Source: Burkholderia sp. Ac-20365
GTDB lineage: Bacteria > Pseudomonadota > Gammaproteobacteria > Burkholderiales > Burkholderiaceae
Length of the DNA stretch: 64,000 nt
Assembly: GCF_017104715.1 (NCBI RefSeq)
Contig: NZ_JAAGPI010000018.1
Coordinates: 1-64,000, forward strand
Direction: 5' to 3'
The translations under genes and the position numbers were made by a program. The notes below the pieces were generated by a model. It saw only the letters and a list, made by a program, of their open reading frames with translations, did not search any database and was not told the DNA's origin. Shown piece after piece: positions 61,685 through 64,000 of this stretch (its first letter is position 1; each line of letters starts with the position of its first letter).

Positions 61685-62641
61685 ATGCGCTCCGACATCG
61701 CCCGCTTTCTGAACGACCGGCTCGACTGGAACCTGTTGCGCACGTACCTCGTGATCATGCAGGAACGCAGTCTCAGCCGCGCCGCCGCACGCCTGCACGT
61801 CACGCAGCCCGCCGTGAGCCAGGCGCTCAGAAGGCTCGAAGAAACGCTGGAGCGCAAGCTGATCGAGCGGCGCGGCCCGTACTTCGCGCCGACCCAGGCA
61901 GGCGAAGAGGTCTATCGCATTGCGAGCGATATCTACGGCAATATCTCGCGGCTCGAAACCGAAATCGACGACCGCACGGAAGACATCAGCGGCTCGATTC
62001 GTCTGTTGACGATCAGCCGGATCGAATCGCCGGTGTACGACGAGTTTCTCGCGGACTTTCATCGCGCGTATCCGCGTATCGACTTGCAGATCGAAGTGAT
62101 GCGCTCGTCGGACATCATCTCGTCGCTGTTGCAAAAGACGGCGACAGCGGGTCTCGGCTTGTGCCGCACACCCCACGACAAGCTGGAAATGCGCTGCTTC
62201 CTGCGGCAACGCTATGCGATTTTTTGCGGGCGTCATCACAGGCTGTACGGCAAATCGCCGCTGACAACGCAAGATCTGCTCGCCGAAAACTTCGTGTCGT
62301 TCACCAGCGACCAGATCGGCGACAGTCTTTCGCCGCTTACCGTGTTTCGCGATCAGAAGGGCTTCACGGGGCGCATCGTCGCGTCGTCGCCATCGCTGGA
62401 TGAAGTGCGGCGGCTGATCTTCGCGGGCTTTGGCATCGGCTGTTTGCCAGAGCACATCGTGCGCGACGACATCGCGCAACAACGCTTGTGGCGCCTGCCG
62501 CCCGAAGAAGGACTCGTCGATGTCGACGTGCATCTGCTGTGGCATCGCGAGCGCAAGATGAACGCAGCGGATCACGCGTTTCTCGACAGCATGGAGCGCT
62601 GCATGCGCCGCTATGCGCTCGCAGAACGGCTCGGCAAATAA
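61685..62641 (+). CDS. LysR family transcriptional regulator
   Basis: A 318-residue regulator. The helix-turn-helix is about residues 18-77 (LSRAAARLHVTQPAVSQALRRLEETL), followed by a LysR substrate-binding domain (about 100-300). ATG 61685 is preferred over a long upstream extension that runs through the AT-rich promoter. It is divergent from the MHS carrier/hydrolase/AphA operon, which it probably controls. Confidence 0.92.
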   Translation: MRSDIARFLNDRLDWNLLRTYLVIMQERSLSRAAARLHVTQPAVSQALRRLEETLERKLIERRGPYFAPTQAGEEVYRIASDIYGNISRLETEIDDRTEDISGSIRLLTISRIESPVYDEFLADFHRAYPRIDLQIEVMRSSDIISSLLQKTATAGLGLCRTPHDKLEMRCFLRQRYAIFCGRHHRLYGKSPLTTQDLLAENFVSFTSDQIGDSLSPLTVFRDQKGFTGRIVASSPSLDEVRRLIFAGFGIGCLPEHIVRDDIAQQRLWRLPPEEGLVDVDVHLLWHRERKMNAADHAFLDSMERCMRRYALAERLGK

Positions 62642-62827
62642 CGCGCATTGAACGCACCCGACTGGTGCGAACGCGCGCGCGCATATCGCGATCCGGCTTC
62701 AATCTTGTGCACAAGATGGTCGCGACAACCGTCGATTCCACGTAAAAACGGCAATGGCATGCTTATCGCTTAGTAAGACGCAGGAGCCGGTGCAGCATCC
62801 GGTTTAGTAGTCACAATCTGGCAAATG

Positions 62828-62937
62828 GACGACTAGGGTTCCGGTCGCGCATCGAGACATTCGATGCACGACGCTGGTCCGAGAGTTGTCGACCTCGATG
62901 AGGTTACACGGCGGGATAAAAGCCCGGGAGAGAACGC
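62828..62937 (+). ncRNA. guanidine-I riboswitch (ykkC class)
   Basis: It contains the conserved ykkC core in order: CTAGGGTTCCGG (from 62833), CTGGTCCGAGAG (62874-62885), ACACGG (62906-62911) and CGGGATAAAAGCCCGGGAG (62912-62930). Pairing segments surround them (CATCGAGACATTCGATG forms the first hairpin). It ends 53 nt before the start of the downstream binding-protein gene. The class binds free guanidinium and turns expression on. Identification is by recognised consensus; no covariance model was run. Confidence 0.93.
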
Positions 62938-62989
62938 GATGCGTCGCGCCGCTCCTGCCGTCGATAACCGTCCCTGCGAGGTCAACCTC

Positions 62990-64000
62990 ATGCGCAAGCT
63001 CCGTTTTTTCGCCGCTGCCGCCGTCGCTCTCTCCCTGTGCGTCTCCACTCCGTCGTTCGCTCAAGCCCGTAAGGACTTCAAGGTCTGCTGGACCATCTAC
63101 GCCGGCTGGATGCCGTGGGGCTATGCGAAGACGCAAGGCATCATGTCCAAATGGGCGAAGAAGTACGGCATCAACGTCGATGTCGTGCAACTGAACGACT
63201 ACATCGAATCGATCAATCAGTACACGGCCGGCAAGTTCGACGGCTGCGCGATGACCAACATGGACGCGCTGACCATTCCCGCCACCGGCGGCGTGGACAG
63301 CACGGCATTGATCGTCAGCGACTACTCGAACGGCAACGACGGCGTGCTCATCAAGGGCGCGGGCAAGAAGGTCGCGGACCTCAAAGGCCAGTCCGTCAAT
63401 CTGGTCGAACTCTCCGTTTCGCACTATCTGCTGGCACGCGCACTTGAATCGGCAGGCATGAGCGAGCGCGACATCAAGACCGTCAACACGTCCGACGCCG
63501 ATATTTCAGGCGCATTCGCGACGCCCGCGGTCCACAACGCCGTCACATGGAACCCGATGCTCGCCGATCTGAAGGCGAAGCCGAACGTCACGGAAGTGTT
63601 CGATTCGAGCCGCATTCCGGGCGAAATCATGGACATGATGGTCGTCAACACGAAGACGCTGCATGACAACCCGGCGCTCGGCAAGGCACTGACGGGCGCA
63701 TGGTTCGAGATCATGCAGACGATGCACGGCGGCTCGCCGGATACGGAAACCGCGCTCACGTCGATGGCAAAAGCGTCGGGCACCGACCTCGCCGGCTACA
63801 AGGCGCAACTCTCGACCACGGCCCTCTTCTACACGCCGCAACAGGCACTCGATTTCGCCACCAGCCCGAACATGCCGAAGATCATGACGCGCGTCGCGCA
63901 GTTCTCGTTCGATCACGGTCTGCTCGGCAAGGGCGCGCCGAACGCGGGTGCAGTGGGCATGGCATTCGACAACAACGTGGTGGTGGGCAGCAAGAGCAAC
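62990..64000 (+). CDS. ABC transporter substrate-binding protein under guanidine riboswitch control (partial)
   Basis: 337 codons are visible and the gene runs off the window. Signal peptide residues 1-25 (MRKLRFFAAAAVALSLCVST, ending SFA-QA), then a NitT/TauT-family binding fold (VCWTIYAGWMPWGYAKTQGIM, TAGKFDGCAMTNMDAL). GAGG precedes ATG 62990. Homologues downstream of guanidine-I riboswitches are known with permease, ATPase and guanidine/urea carboxylase genes, so the ligand is likely guanidine or a related compound. The rest of the operon lies outside the window. Confidence 0.9.
   Translation, partial: MRKLRFFAAAAVALSLCVSTPSFAQARKDFKVCWTIYAGWMPWGYAKTQGIMSKWAKKYGINVDVVQLNDYIESINQYTAGKFDGCAMTNMDALTIPATGGVDSTALIVSDYSNGNDGVLIKGAGKKVADLKGQSVNLVELSVSHYLLARALESAGMSERDIKTVNTSDADISGAFATPAVHNAVTWNPMLADLKAKPNVTEVFDSSRIPGEIMDMMVVNTKTLHDNPALGKALTGAWFEIMQTMHGGSPDTETALTSMAKASGTDLAGYKAQLSTTALFYTPQQALDFATSPNMPKIMTRVAQFSFDHGLLGKGAPNAGAVGMAFDNNVVVGSKSN

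Overview
The window is high-GC betaproteobacterial chromosome from the Burkholderia sensu lato group (Paraburkholderia/Caballeronia type). The evidence is the 5' end of a Burkholderia-like 16S rRNA gene at the left edge, two 'VTLYG...GLRHRF' trimeric porins, and gene neighbourhoods typical of that group. It is mostly metabolic, transport and metal-resistance cassettes, each with its own regulator. No phage, IS element or CRISPR array was seen.

Layout: 1-389, 5' end, leader and promoter of a leftward rrn operon. 500-3712, a leftward porin / amino-acid-type binding protein / M20 amidohydrolase group with a divergent LysR gene (3821). 4910-10319, a PAS histidine kinase and NarL-type response regulator, then an amidohydrolase, a DUF1097 membrane protein and a gamma-glutamyltransferase. 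10376-17222, a leftward Cus-type copper/silver efflux operon (small Cys/Met protein, CusC, CusB with a fused CusF domain, CusA, CusF). 17347-20081, a divergent arsenic operon (arsR, arsC, ACR3 pump, arsH). 20388-24688, a cobalt-type nitrile hydratase cluster (COG0523 GTPase, DUF1097, beta, alpha, accessory protein, CbtB, CbtA) followed by a GlxA-type regulator. 26182-33134, a complete L-threonate/D-erythronate catabolic cluster with MFS carrier and GntR regulator.

33281-33938 and 39804-40461 are two copies of a 658-bp imperfect palindrome with low-complexity A/C-rich tails; one tail is a (TTTGGG)n tract of about 15 units. Between them lie a Leu/Val/Phe-type dehydrogenase with a divergent Lrp regulator, a membrane GGDEF-EAL protein and an AspT-family transporter. 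This palindrome pair is the most unusual structure in the window.

40666-44813 holds two OmpR-type two-component systems arranged kinase-to-kinase. They are followed by a Fur-family gene, a DUF1810 gene, the cytochrome bo3 operon cyoABCD (no cyoE here), an orphan NuoM-like gene, a three-gene membrane sugar/gluconate dehydrogenase operon preceded by a PtxS-like operator, a second porin, and a leftward group of a histone-deacetylase-like acetylpolyamine amidohydrolase, a carbamoyl/allantoate-type amidohydrolase and an MHS-family carrier with a divergent LysR gene. The right edge carries a guanidine-I (ykkC) riboswitch and the start of the binding-protein gene it controls.

All calls come from reading the sequence and recognising families. 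No database search or folding program was run.
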